Origin: JBGUVL01 sp045134375
Lineage (GTDB): Bacteria > Bacillota_I > Bacilli_A > Erysipelotrichales > Erysipelotrichaceae
Assembly (NCBI GenBank): GCA_045134375.1
Contig: JBGUVL010000024.1
Span: 1-53,149, forward strand
Direction of reading: 5' to 3'
Length of the DNA stretch: 53,149 nt
The notes beneath the pieces were generated by a model, which searched no databases, was not told the origin of the DNA, and saw only the letters and a program-made list of their open reading frames with translations. The position numbers and the translations under genes were made by a program. Within the stretch, counting starts at the first letter, position 1. Each line of letters begins with the position of its first letter. Shown one piece after another: positions 17,210-26,031 of this stretch.

Positions 17210-17576
17210 AATTCTCTCCTTCTTTGTGTAACTCTTCTGCAATCCATCTTTCTAAGTTATCTTCGATGCTTTGAAAACCAATCTCCATTTTAGGCAATTT
17301 AACGCGATGATAATTTCTTCTTTTTTCCTTGGAAAGATTTGTTTGTAGCGCTTTGATCGATAGCTTATAATGACCACTTTCCTCATCCATCTCTAAAATT
17401 TTTACTTTGATTTTCTGTTTCATCTTTAACAATTGATGAATGTCTTTAATATAATCTCTGGAAATCTCTGAAATATGTACTAAGCCATATTGGCTATTAC
17501 CAAATTTTACAAATACTCCATAAGGTTGAATTCCAGTGATTTCACCTTCTACAACTTGTCCAACATGATATTGCAA
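17202..17576 (-). CDS. S1-domain RNA-binding protein (CvfD/YugI type), TTG start
   Basis: A 124-residue protein with one N-terminal S1 domain (residues 3-75: GQVVEGEITGIQPYGVFVKF, YGLVHISEIS, LKMKQKIKVKILEMD) and a basic C-terminal tail. Relatives such as YugI/CvfD are ribosome-associated or post-transcriptional regulators. No ATG fits: the start is a TTG at 17576 placed five to six bases after GAGGTG (17582-17587), before MQYHVGQVV. A TG-extended -10 (17600-17605) is upstream. It is the first gene of an operon with pgi, whose start it overlaps. Its target RNAs are unknown. Confidence 0.8.
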   Translation of the reverse strand: MQYHVGQVVEGEITGIQPYGVFVKFGNSQYGLVHISEISRDYIKDIHQLLKMKQKIKVKILEMDEESGHYKLSIKALQTNLSKEKRRNYHRVKLPKMEIGFQSIEDNLERWIAEELHKEGENYD

Positions 17577-17599
17577 AAGAACACCTCATTTCGATGTAT

Positions 17600-17633
17600 A
17601 TTATACCACATTTCATTTTGCTTGTGATATAAT
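17600..17633. promoter_or_regulatory. Two back-to-back extended -10 promoters (S1-pgi and NifU-like)
   Basis: Minus strand TGGTATAAT (hexamer at 17600-17605) serves the S1-pgi operon; plus strand TGATATAAT (hexamer at 17628-17633) serves the NifU-like gene. The -10 boxes are only 22 bases apart, so the -35 regions overlap the opposite promoter. Confidence 0.6.
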
Positions 17634-17654
17634 TATTCAAGCGAGGTGTTAAAA

Positions 17655-17891
17655 GTGGATAAAAAAGTGCAAGAAATTGTTAATGTGATTGAAAAAATTA
17701 GACCATATATGCAAAGAGACGGTGGCGATGTCGAATTTGTGTCTTTTGAAGACGGTATTGTATATGTGAACATGCACGGTGCTTGTACTGACTGCCTAAT
17801 GCTTGATGATACTTTAAAACTAGGTATTGAAGCAATGCTAATGGAAGAAGTAGAAGGTATTAAAGAAGTCAGAATAGCGGAGGAATCCTAA
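17655..17891 (+). CDS. NifU C-terminal-like iron-sulfur scaffold protein
   Basis: A 78-residue protein equal to the NifU C-terminal domain (Nfu family): VIEKIRPYMQRDGGDVEFVSF, then GACTDCLMLDDTLKLGIEAML. The C-x-x-C pair carries a transferable iron-sulfur cluster between two subunits. The GTG at 17655 is seven bases after GAGGTG; an in-frame GTG at 17646 lies inside that ribosome site and is unlikely. The stop falls in the loop of its own terminator hairpin. It is monocistronic and convergent with yunB. Confidence 0.88.
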   Translation: MDKKVQEIVNVIEKIRPYMQRDGGDVEFVSFEDGIVYVNMHGACTDCLMLDDTLKLGIEAMLMEEVEGIKEVRIAEES

Positions 17892-17907
17892 TAGGATTCC
17901 TCTTTTT
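17880..17907 (+). terminator. Terminator hairpin spanning both convergent stop codons
   Basis: GAGGAATCC (17880-17888), loop TAATA, GGATTCCTC (17894-17902), then TTTTT. The plus stop TAA is 17889-17891 and the minus stop of yunB is 17888-17890, so both are at the loop. Only the plus strand has a T run. Confidence 0.75.
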
Positions 17908-18583
17908 CATTTTGTTTGGCTTGATAGGTAGTAGAGTAATCAGGAACAATACCATTTACCACCTGGATAATTAAAGGTATTTTTTCTTCAAAATGAATAT
18001 GTTTGTTTTGCAAAGCAGTAATTGCTTCTGCCTCAATGGAAAGGTTCAAAAATATTTTAATGATGGAATTGTTAATTCCATAAGGTTCGCTTTCTACTTC
18101 TAGATCACCATTCACATAGTTTAGAATTCGCATTGAAATTTTAAAACGATACCCGTAATTTTGTAAAAAAGTAATTCCTGTCAAATAACCAGCTGGAACC
18201 TCATAGATTACCCCATCTGAAAAAAACACTTCTTGCAGGATAGGATCAACTTCCCCATTTTCTGCCTTTTCTAAAGAATTATCCATAATATCTAAGGCTT
18301 GATTCAATAATGCATTTAGTGCTTTTGTATCATATTCCACGGCGGTGATTTCATGTTCTTCGTTATAATGATAATAAATCAATGAAGTGCTATCGTAATC
18401 AATTGCAGATAGTACCTTTTGTGCTAACATAGATATCGCATCATTGGTTTTTTGCGTAGCAATTGCCATCAACTGAGGACGAAGTACTCGATTAGCATGA
18501 TATACAGTAATCACAAGAAGAAGGAATAACAGTAACAATAATGCTGACATTTTAATACGAGCTCTTTTTTTGATATGGTACAT
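17888..18583 (-). CDS. yunB: Sporulation protein YunB
   Basis: A 231-residue bitopic protein: a basic N-terminus, one membrane segment (about 12-30, SALLLLLFLLLVITVYH) and an outer domain. The YunB hallmarks LRPQLMAIATQKTNDAI near the start and EPYGINNSIIKIFLNL...KIPLIIQVVNGIVPDYS at the end are present. In Bacillus subtilis yunB is a sigma-E-dependent sporulation gene with a mild mutant phenotype and unclear biochemistry. Here it overlaps the preceding yunC by 32 bases, matching the yunB-yunC neighbourhood in Bacillus. It also overlaps the convergent NifU-like gene by four bases. Confidence 0.85.
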   Translation of the reverse strand: MYHIKKRARIKMSALLLLLFLLLVITVYHANRVLRPQLMAIATQKTNDAISMLAQKVLSAIDYDSTSLIYYHYNEEHEITAVEYDTKALNALLNQALDIMDNSLEKAENGEVDPILQEVFFSDGVIYEVPAGYLTGITFLQNYGYRFKISMRILNYVNGDLEVESEPYGINNSIIKIFLNLSIEAEAITALQNKHIHFEEKIPLIIQVVNGIVPDYSTTYQAKQNEKEESY

Positions 18584-18860
18584 AACTTAATACCTCTTTC
18601 CCGGTCATTCCTATATGATAACCAAGAAATTTTGCTTTTGCATTCATTGCAATTACACAAGAAGTTAGTAAATCTTCAAAACTATTGCTTTTTTCCATGA
18701 TAAATACACAGCTTCCTTGTGCCATATTATCAATCTGAAACATTCTCCCAATTAATATGCATTTTGTGGATGAGATTACAAAAATTTTCTGCTTCGGCAG
18801 TACCATCTGCATGCCGATGTAATTCTTCCCATTGACAACTATCGTTTTCCATTCTAGCAT
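18552..18860 (-). CDS. yunC: DUF1805 protein YunC
   Basis: A 102-residue protein of the YunC family (DUF1805), of unknown biochemical role. The family frame is visible: an N-terminal beta stretch MLEWKTIVVNGKNYIGMQMVLPKQKIFVI, a middle segment CILIGRMFQID, and the C-terminal LGYHIGMTGKEVLSYV (GMTGxEaL is typical). Upstream TTGCAT, 18 bases, TATACT could be a sigma-A promoter, and AGGGGG precedes the ATG. Co-transcription with yunB is suggested by the 32-base overlap. Confidence 0.8.
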   Translation of the reverse strand: MLEWKTIVVNGKNYIGMQMVLPKQKIFVISSTKCILIGRMFQIDNMAQGSCVFIMEKSNSFEDLLTSCVIAMNAKAKFLGYHIGMTGKEVLSYVPYQKKSSY

Positions 18861-18879
18861 GCACTATCCCCCTTATTAC

Positions 18880-18909
18880 AGTATAAGGTCAAAAAAGAAA
18901 ACTATGCAA
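18880..18909 (-). promoter_or_regulatory. Candidate promoter of yunC-yunB
   Basis: Minus strand TTGCAT (18904-18909), 18 bases, TATACT (18880-18885). No good sigma-E pattern was found by eye, although sigma-E would be expected for a yunB operon. Confidence 0.4.
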
Positions 18910-19266
18910 AACAGCCATAATTTATAAAACATCAATTTACTAAAAATTTTCAGTGGACAAATGAAAGAAAATACATTTGATTATAAAATCGGCGAGATGA
19001 TAAAATTAAAATGTAAAAAAAGGAATCGAAAGATTTCTACGCGAATTTGCTCATACTATGGAAATAGTATAAAATCAATAACAACGTTACAAGTGATTTT
19101 CCAAAATAAGCAATTGATCAACAAATTGAAATGCACTAAAAATATAGTTATAAATTTTTTTAAAATCACAATTATCACATGATCCCACAACATAGAATAA
19201 ACTCTCTAATTCATGCATTTATAAAAAATAAAAGCAAAGAATGAAAGTGATAGGTAACTAGAATCC
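18910..19266. other. Intergenic stretch, possible insertion-sequence debris
   Basis: No convincing gene. TGGACAAAT at 18954-18962 looks like an IS3-type terminus and is followed by a plus-strand frame (18961-19182) with a faint helix-turn-helix-like pattern (ICSYYGNSIKSIT). It may be the decayed start of an orfA, but the support is weak. Confidence 0.25.
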
Positions 19267-20460
19267 TGGACACGTGTAAATTTGAATTGAGTTTAACATA
19301 GTGATGTTTCTCTGTAAACAACAGGAGACATCCATTTTGTTTTGGATTGAATTCTTTTGTTGTTGTAGTAGATATACTCGTCAACAATTTCTTTGAATTC
19401 TTCAAATGACATATCTTCTTTTTCATATCAAAAATACATTTCATTCTTTCTACGACCTAAGAAAGATTCCATGATACAGTTATCATAACAGACGCCTTTT
19501 CTTTACATCGATTGAATAATCCCTCGTTTTGATAATTCGTCTTTGAAATTAATGTGTTGATATTGTCATCCCTTGTCACTATGGAATATGATATCTTTCG
19601 TATTTTTGGTATTTTCAAATGTCATAGCAAGCATTCGATTTATCTGTTCAAGATTAGAACTTTGTGATAAAACATATCCTACTATCTTATTTGAATACAT
19701 AACTAACACAGAAGAAAGATAACACTTATCCCATGAAAAATGAAACTGCGATATATCCGTTGTAAGTTTATTATATGGTGCATTTGCTTTAAAATCTCTA
19801 TGGATAATATAATCTGCTATTTTACCAAATTCACCCTTATATGAATGATATTTTTCCTTAGGACGTTTACCAAACAGCGTAAGAGAATGCATGCGTCTTT
19901 GTACATGTTTGTGATTAACTTTGATACCTCAGTTGTTGATTTCGAAACATATTCTTCTTACATTCTATCTTTATTCTCGATATATATCTCTTATAGGTGC
20001 AATAAGATCAATATCTCTTTTTGAAACATTATTTTCTTTATTGATTTCACAGTAATAGGTTGATTTAGGAAATTGAGACATTTTAAGAAGAACACTTATT
20101 TGGTATCCTTCTTTGGCAAATTTTTGGATGACGTCTACTTTTCAAAAATTTTAAACCATCATAGCCCAAATTGTTTATATTTATCCAAGCATGTCGTTTT
20201 CCATCATTAATTCCAGCTTCGATTGTAGTAGACTTTATGGAATTGATAGCCATTATTCTAGCTATCAAATCATACTTTTCTTCAGCAGTCCATTTTTTGT
20301 TTTTATATTTTAATGTATCAATCCCATATATTTCAAATACCCTAACCCAATCCCTTATAGTAATATTAAATTCCTTTTGAAATAATTTAGAACTTTCGAA
20401 TACAGGTGTATGAATACGCTGTTTATCATTTTCGATACATTCGAGTTTAAATTTTCAACC
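19267..20460 (-). pseudogene. Decayed IS3-family insertion sequence (IS150-like)
   Basis: Minus-strand reading gives a broken orfA-orfB pair. OrfA (about 20450-20083) shows FKLECIEN, RDWVRVFEIYGIDTLKYKNKKW and the second helix-turn-helix WTAEEKYDLIARI...GYDGLKF. OrfB has SKSTYYCEINK near its start, then (19566-19892) TTDISQFHFSWDKCYLSSVL, NLEQINRMLAMTFEN and HSDKG, followed across stops by DNCIMESFLGRRKNEMYF, YIYYNNKRIQSKTKWMSPVVYRETSLC. The DDE Asp, Asp and Glu regions can be recognised, but frameshifts and stops make it non-functional. The right terminus is probably TGGACACGTG at 19267. The left end is lost near the ktrA terminator. Confidence 0.85.
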
Positions 20461-20466
20461 ATATTT

Positions 20467-20507
20467 CAAAAAAAATACCCTCTTTACTGATTGAACCAGT
20501 AAAGAGG
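20467..20507 (-). terminator. Terminator of the ktrB-ktrA operon
   Basis: CCTCTTTACTG (20497-20507 read on minus) pairs with CAGTAAAGAGG (20479-20489) around a 7-base loop, followed by eight T residues on the minus strand. Confidence 0.85.
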
Positions 20508-20532
20508 ATACATATCAAGTCACTGATCTTTT

Positions 20533-21201
20533 TTATTTTTCCAAAAAATCAAGTTCTGTAAATCGATCAGAATCAGACATAATTAACAAATGATCATTTG
20601 GTTGAAAACGATAGGTGGTTGATGGATTTACTTTCAAATGATTATCACTATGACGAATTCCTAATATGTTAACATGAAATCTTCTACGCACATCTAGTTC
20701 TACTAAAGTTTTCCCTATCCATGATTTCGGTACAGCAACTTCCACAATAGAATATTCATCATCAATATCAACCATATCAATAATATTTTTATTCAACAAT
20801 CCTTTTGCCGTTTCTACACCCATTTCCTTTTCTGGACGTACCACTTTATCAGCTCCTACTTTTTCCAATATTTGTTTATAGGATTTATTTTTTGCTTTTG
20901 CGACAATATAAGGAATTCCTAATTCTTTTAAATTAAGTACACATAAAATACTTTCTTCCAAATGAGATCCCGTCGAAACAATAGCAACATCACAATCTCC
21001 AACACCAGCATTTTTTAATACATTAATATCCGTTATATCGCCTTGGATAGCAACACTAACCGTATCTGCCATGCGTTGCACACACTCCATGTTACGATCA
21101 ATCGCAATGACTTCACAATTGTATTTACTCAAGGTTTTCGAAACAGTACTTCCAAATATTCCTAATCCAAGTACTGCAAACTGTCTTTTGTTATTCTTCA
21201 T
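20533..21201 (-). CDS. ktrA: KtrA-type potassium uptake regulatory subunit (RCK)
   Basis: A 222-residue cytosolic ring-forming subunit that gates the KtrB channel. The RCK-N Rossmann domain has VLGLGIFGSTVSKTL (11-25) with the acidic ribose-binding residue in IAIDRNMECV. The RCK-C domain (about 135-220, SIVEVAVPKSWIGKTLVEL...NDHLLIMSD) is the site where KtrA and KtrC proteins bind cyclic-di-AMP in known cases. It starts eight bases after ktrB and ends before a strong terminator. Whether this one binds c-di-AMP cannot be told by eye. Confidence 0.92.
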   Translation of the reverse strand: MKNNKRQFAVLGLGIFGSTVSKTLSKYNCEVIAIDRNMECVQRMADTVSVAIQGDITDINVLKNAGVGDCDVAIVSTGSHLEESILCVLNLKELGIPYIVAKAKNKSYKQILEKVGADKVVRPEKEMGVETAKGLLNKNIIDMVDIDDEYSIVEVAVPKSWIGKTLVELDVRRRFHVNILGIRHSDNHLKVNPSTTYRFQPNDHLLIMSDSDRFTELDFLEK

Positions 21202-21209
21202 AGAGCCTC

Positions 21210-22598
21210 CTAGCCGATCATAATATGTCCTTCGGCATAATGAATATTATTGGAACGTGTATCCTCACGTATGATTGACATAAAGAATGTCATGATTCCT
21301 ATTCTTCCTACATACATTAAAAGAATAATTATTAGCTTTCCACCTACACTCAAATACGGCGTTATCCCTAATGAAAGTCCCACGGTAGCCAGAGCACTTG
21401 TCGCTTCATAACAAATTTCTACAAAGGAAAATTTTTCTGTGATGGAAAGGATGAATATGCCAATAAATAGTACAACAAGATTGATTGCCATGATGGTTGT
21501 CGCATTTACTATTGTATCACGAGAGATATGACGGTGAAAAACATTTGTGTGAGCTTTTCCTTTCATACTTCTAAATACACAAATTAAAATAACTGCAATC
21601 GTTGTGGTTTTAATACCTCCTGCTGTTCCTCCCGGAGACCCACCAACAAACATACAAATCATCATCAATAGATGTGTACTTGTATAGCAAGCATCCATTG
21701 GTATTGTTGCAAATCCTGCCGTACGAAGAGTCACTGACGTAAATAATGAATTCACGATTTTATCAGGAAAACTCAATGCACCTAAAGTAGCTTCATTGTT
21801 ATATTCCATAAAAAAAATCATAATTGCGGGTATAAAAATTAAGCTAATTGTCGCTATTAAAACAATTTTCGTATGCGTAGTCAAAGAAGAAAGAAATTGT
21901 CTGACACTGATTTTTTTTCGTATCAATGAAGCAACTTTTTCTCTAACATCAAACCAAACAACAAAGCCTAAACCACCCGTTATAATTAAAACCATAACAA
22001 CGATACATACCAATATATTGGATTGATACGGAAGAAGAGAAGCATTACTCAAGTTATCAAATCCAGCATTACAAAATGCCGAAACAGAAATAAAAATAGC
22101 TTTGAAAACACCTTCAAAAAAGTTATATTGAGGAACAAAAACAATTGCCAATAGCAATGCACCAATTCCTTCAAGAAAAAAAGTGTAAGAAATAATACCT
22201 ATTAAAAATTTTTTAAAACTAATTATATTCGCTTGATTCATCATTTCTTTGATTGCAATTTTATCATAAAGTGATAGTCTTGATCGCAAAACCATCAAAA
22301 AAGTAGCCACCATAGTCATCAATCCTAGACCACCAATTTGCATCATGATAATAATTACCAATTGACCAAAATAATTAAATTGCTCCATTGTAACTGAAGT
22401 AACAAGACCTGTAACACAGGTGGCACTGGTTGCAGTGAACAAGGCATCTAATGGTGAATAAAAAAGATTATCTCTATTCGAAAGCGGCAATGATAGTAAT
22501 ATGGTACCAATCAGGATAACGAATAAAAAACTGATTGCAATTCTTCTTGCCGGTGATGCGCTTTTCAAATTCAGCATTTTTTGTAGCCGGTTTTTCAT
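21210..22598 (-). CDS. ktrB: KtrB/TrkH potassium channel-type transporter
   Basis: A 462-residue integral membrane protein with four repeated M1-P-M2 units. Selectivity-filter glycines are seen in TSATCVTGLVT, SVSAFCNAGFDNLS, SVTLRTAGFATIP and ATSALATVGLSLG, and GGSPGGTAGGIKTTT forms the region before the last repeat. It imports K+ with KtrA. The longest frame begins at TTG 22610, but GGGGG lies five bases before ATG 22598, which I prefer. Upstream TTGTAA, 16 bases, TAGAAT could be the promoter. Confidence 0.93.
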   Translation of the reverse strand: MKNRLQKMLNLKSASPARRIAISFLFVILIGTILLSLPLSNRDNLFYSPLDALFTATSATCVTGLVTSVTMEQFNYFGQLVIIIMMQIGGLGLMTMVATFLMVLRSRLSLYDKIAIKEMMNQANIISFKKFLIGIISYTFFLEGIGALLLAIVFVPQYNFFEGVFKAIFISVSAFCNAGFDNLSNASLLPYQSNILVCIVVMVLIITGGLGFVVWFDVREKVASLIRKKISVRQFLSSLTTHTKIVLIATISLIFIPAIMIFFMEYNNEATLGALSFPDKIVNSLFTSVTLRTAGFATIPMDACYTSTHLLMMICMFVGGSPGGTAGGIKTTTIAVILICVFRSMKGKAHTNVFHRHISRDTIVNATTIMAINLVVLFIGIFILSITEKFSFVEICYEATSALATVGLSLGITPYLSVGGKLIIILLMYVGRIGIMTFFMSIIREDTRSNNIHYAEGHIMIG

Positions 22599-22691
22599 AT
22601 ATTCCCCCAAAGTATCTCTATATGTCTATTCTACACCTTTTATTATTTTTTACAACCTAAGATTATGCCATTTAACAGTTCTCAATTATAA

Positions 22692-22730
22692 TAAAAAAAG
22701 CTTTCATGGCAAGATTTGCCACAAAAGCTA
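22692..22730 (-). terminator. Terminator after rubrerythrin
   Basis: Minus strand AGCTTT-TGGC and GCCA-AAAGCT arms around AATCTT, followed by TTTTTTT. It lies just past the stop at 22736. Confidence 0.75.
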
Positions 22731-22735
22731 AATTC

Positions 22736-23272
22736 TTAATAATTCTCTTTTAAAACTTCAAAATATTTCTGTTCATGCGCACATACTGGGCAGACTTCAG
22801 GAGCTGTTGTTCCTACATGAATATGTCCACAATTCGTACAAATCCAAACAGTTTCACTTTCTTTGTTGAAAACTTTACCATCCGCAATATTATTTAATAA
22901 AGCTGTGTAGCGCTCTTCATGATGCTTTTCAATGGCACCTACCCCTTCAAATAATGCTGCAATATCATCAAAGCCTTCTTCTTTCGCTTCTTTTGCAAAG
23001 GTAGCATACATGTCGGTCCATTCATAATTTTCACCACTAGCAGCATCTTTTAGATTTGCTTCCGTTGCAGGCATTCCATCATGCAAAAGTTTAAACCAAA
23101 TCTTTGCATGTTCTTTTTCATTGTTACTTGTTTCAGTAAAAATATTGCCAATTTGAACATATCCATCCTTTTTCGCTTTTGATGCATAATAAGAATATTT
23201 CACGCAAGCCTGAGATTCCCCTGCAAAAGCAGTCATCAAATTCTTTTCTGTTTTCGTTCCTTTTAAATTCAT
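22736..23272 (-). CDS. rbr: Rubrerythrin
   Basis: A 178-residue peroxide-reducing protein of anaerobes. The N-terminal four-helix diiron domain has E19 in FAGESQACVKYSYY, then ETSNNEKEHAKIW and GAIEKHHEERY supplying Glu and His ligands. The C-terminal rubredoxin domain has two Cys pairs: CTNCGHIH and CPVCAHEQKYF. It reduces hydrogen peroxide with electrons passed through the rubredoxin centre, which fits an oxygen-sensitive gut-type organism. A candidate promoter TTGAAA, 17 bases, TTTAAT lies upstream, and it has its own terminator. No PerR-type operator was recognised. Confidence 0.95.
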   Translation of the reverse strand: MNLKGTKTEKNLMTAFAGESQACVKYSYYASKAKKDGYVQIGNIFTETSNNEKEHAKIWFKLLHDGMPATEANLKDAASGENYEWTDMYATFAKEAKEEGFDDIAALFEGVGAIEKHHEERYTALLNNIADGKVFNKESETVWICTNCGHIHVGTTAPEVCPVCAHEQKYFEVLKENY

Positions 23273-23343
23273 AATTTTTCTCCTTTCACTTTTCTATATA
23301 AATTAAAACATAATACCATTTTACTTTCAAGCCAATAATTAGA

Positions 23344-24504
23344 TCACTCGGCCTTTTTTTGTTGTATATCATCAGGCAAATTATTCTTCATTTCCAATCT
23401 CCATTCAACATATTCTTTTATACCAAAATAGATTACTGCGAAAGTGGGAGCTCCAAAAAACATACCAACGATACCAAATAAAGCGCCCCCTATCGTAACC
23501 GAAAATAAAACAAAAAAACTTGGTAAACCTAATTTATCACCTAAAATCAATGGGCCTAAAATATTCCCATCAAACTGCTGTAAAACCAAAATGAAAATAG
23601 CAAAAGTAACCGCTTTGATAGGATCTAAAATCAGTAAAAGTAAGATTCCAGGAATTGCTCCAATAAAAGGTCCAAATACTGGAATCATATTAGTGATACC
23701 AACAATTACACTAAGTAAAGATGCATATTTGATATCTAAGATCATTAAACCAATATAGCAGATAATTCCTATGATCAAAGAATCAATGGCTTTCCCAACA
23801 ATAAAATCATAAAAAATCTTACGCATTACATTAACCATACGACGTAGATATTGTGCAATTGGATGTGGCAAAATAGCAAAATTAATTTTTTTCACTGCTT
23901 GAATAAAATTTTCTTTATCAATCAAAAGAAAAACAGATGCGACAATACCAATGATTAAATCAAAAAATAATTTAATTAAGCCATAAGAAGTTGAAACAAT
24001 GGTAGGTAAAGTTTTTGTAAACACATTACCAAAATTATCAAGAAATTCACTCCCCGTGCCTACCAATTCATCAATATGAGAAGAATCCAAATTTAGATTA
24101 GAAAATAAGTCGGTAATAAAACTAGTATATTGCATGATGTAGTCTTCGTTATGAGATATCAAGTCACCAATACTATTAATTACAGAAGGTACAACTAAAT
24201 AAATTAAAAACAAAACTATCGCGAAACCGATGAATAAAGATAGTATTACGCAAAAACTCCGCTTAATTTTTTTGTTTTTCCATCCATAAAACACTTTATC
24301 TTCCAACAGTTTCACAATTGGATTTAATAAAAAAGCGATGAAAAAGCCAACAATAAATGGAAATAAAATAGCGGTGATGGTATGAAATACATTTGAAACA
24401 ACGCGAAAATGATTTAACAAATAATATAATGTCAAAGTAAACGTTGCAATTGCAATACCAACATAAATATTCTGTCGCATCTGCGTTGTTAATTTAATTT
24501 TCAT
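23344..24504 (-). CDS. AI-2E family membrane transporter
   Basis: A 386-residue polytopic protein of the AI-2E/PerM family. Hydrophobic segments cluster at about 12-30, 36-60, 75-95, then a central amphipathic stretch, then 160-180 and several more up to about 350. Family signatures are IVGITNMIPVFGPFIGAIPG and GNILGPLILGDKLGLPSFFVLFSVTIGGALFGIVGMFFGAP. Members have been linked to autoinducer-2 export or Na+(Li+)/H+ antiport, so the substrate is uncertain. GAGGTG precedes the ATG. It stands between the pyk terminator and rbr as a probable single-gene unit. Confidence 0.88.
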   Translation of the reverse strand: MKIKLTTQMRQNIYVGIAIATFTLTLYYLLNHFRVVSNVFHTITAILFPFIVGFFIAFLLNPIVKLLEDKVFYGWKNKKIKRSFCVILSLFIGFAIVLFLIYLVVPSVINSIGDLISHNEDYIMQYTSFITDLFSNLNLDSSHIDELVGTGSEFLDNFGNVFTKTLPTIVSTSYGLIKLFFDLIIGIVASVFLLIDKENFIQAVKKINFAILPHPIAQYLRRMVNVMRKIFYDFIVGKAIDSLIIGIICYIGLMILDIKYASLLSVIVGITNMIPVFGPFIGAIPGILLLLILDPIKAVTFAIFILVLQQFDGNILGPLILGDKLGLPSFFVLFSVTIGGALFGIVGMFFGAPTFAVIYFGIKEYVEWRLEMKNNLPDDIQQKKAE

Positions 24505-24561
24505 TTCATCACACCTCTTCTACTTCTAGTATTCTAACATTTTTTTTACTATTTGCCTATC

Positions 24562-24584
24562 AAAAAAGGATGCTAATGCATCCT
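24562..24584 (-). terminator. Terminator of the pfkA-pyk operon
   Basis: AGGATGC, loop of four, GCATCCT (24567-24584), with TTTTTT on the minus strand, just past the pyk stop. Confidence 0.85.
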
Positions 24585-24593
24585 ATTCCTCTA

Positions 24594-26006
24594 CTAATAT
24601 AATTCTACAATACGCATTTCATTAGTGGCACCCATTCCAGTTGGATAACCAGCAACAACTAAAATGGTATCACCTGCTTTTAATCCATGTGATTTTGCAA
24701 CAATATTTGCCATCTCAAGTTCATTTTCTTGTGTATTCTGACAATCCGAAACCATCGTATGTACTCCCCAGTTAGCCGCTAAACTACGCTCTGTTACCGA
24801 ATCAAAAGTAACTGCTAAAACTGGACAACAAGGTCTGAATTTAGAAATTCTTCTAGCACTGGCACCACTTTGTGTAAATACAACAATTGCTTTTACATCA
24901 ATTGTCAACGCCGTATCAGCAACGGATACTCCAATTGCATCTTCCTTAGTACGTTTACTTGATTTAATTGATGTTTTTAAAATATTGCGATAATCAATGG
25001 TTGGTTCAATTCCATTAGCAATTTTTACCATTGTTTTTACTGATTCCACAGGATAGCTACCAGCAGCACTTTCACCAGATAACATGATACAATCCGTGCC
25101 ATCTAAAATCGCATTGGCAACATCGCTTGCTTCTGCTCTTGTAGGTCTTGGATTACCTTGCATACTTTCTAGCATATGAGTTGCTGTTACAACCGGTTTT
25201 CCTGCCTTATTACAACGACGAATCATTTCTTTTTGATAGATAGGAACTAATTCCAAAGAAACATCAACACCTAAATCGCCACGTGCTACCATAATACCAT
25301 CTGCTTCATCAATGATGTCATCTAAATTATCGTAACCTTCCTGATTTTCAATCTTGGCAATAATTTGAATGTTCTCTTTTCCTTCCTCTTTTAAGATTTT
25401 CTTGATATCAATGATATCTTGTCTTCTTCTTGTAAATGAGGCAGCAATAAAATCAACGTCATTTCGGCATCCAAAACGAATATCGGATTCATCTTTTTCC
25501 GAAATAAACGGCATACTAAGTTTTACATTAGGAAGATTACATCCCTTCTTTGATTTTAAAGTATGAGGATTTTCTACTCGACAAACAAGTTCTCCTTCTC
25601 GCTTTTCAAGAATGGTCACTTTCATCTTTCCATCATCCATTAAAATGACTCCGCCAACTTCAACATCATCAAAGATTTCAGGACATTGAATATGAAAGCG
25701 TTCGTGATTTCCCAATACTTTTTCTCTTAAAATGGTAACGATATCGCCTTCATGAAATTCCACAGCACCATTTTCAAATTCTCCCAGTCTTACTTCTGGC
25801 CCCTTGGTATCTAATAAAATAGCTACATTGTTCCCTTTTAGATCCGCCATTTCACGGATATTTTTAATTCTGTTTCCATGTTCCTCATAATCCCCATGAG
25901 AAAAATTCAAACGACAGATGTTCATTCCCGCATCCATCAATTTGCCTAGCATTTCCTTACTTTCGGAAGCTGGACCAATCGTACAGATAATTTTTGTCTT
26001 CTTCAT
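24594..26006 (-). CDS. pyk: Pyruvate kinase
   Basis: A 470-residue glycolytic enzyme that makes pyruvate and ATP from phosphoenolpyruvate and ADP. Signatures: KTKIICTIGPAS at the N-terminus, NFSHGDYEEH, LLDTKGPEVRLGEF, IIAKIENQEG (with the catalytic Lys), GIMVARGDLGVD and THMLESMQGNPRPTRAEASDVANAILDGTD. The C-terminal regulatory domain ends near TNEMRIVELY. It lacks the additional PEP-utiliser-like domain found at the end of Bacillus PykA. It lies 25 bases after pfkA in the same operon. Confidence 0.97.
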   Translation of the reverse strand: MKKTKIICTIGPASESKEMLGKLMDAGMNICRLNFSHGDYEEHGNRIKNIREMADLKGNNVAILLDTKGPEVRLGEFENGAVEFHEGDIVTILREKVLGNHERFHIQCPEIFDDVEVGGVILMDDGKMKVTILEKREGELVCRVENPHTLKSKKGCNLPNVKLSMPFISEKDESDIRFGCRNDVDFIAASFTRRRQDIIDIKKILKEEGKENIQIIAKIENQEGYDNLDDIIDEADGIMVARGDLGVDVSLELVPIYQKEMIRRCNKAGKPVVTATHMLESMQGNPRPTRAEASDVANAILDGTDCIMLSGESAAGSYPVESVKTMVKIANGIEPTIDYRNILKTSIKSSKRTKEDAIGVSVADTALTIDVKAIVVFTQSGASARRISKFRPCCPVLAVTFDSVTERSLAANWGVHTMVSDCQNTQENELEMANIVAKSHGLKAGDTILVVAGYPTGMGATNEMRIVELY

Positions 26007-26031
26007 TTTTTATCAAATTCCTTTCTGTTGT

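Noticed and set aside
18961..19182. 73-codon plus-strand open frame after a TGGACAAAT site
   Set aside because: No ribosome site and only a faint helix-turn-helix look; treated as possible insertion-sequence debris rather than a gene.
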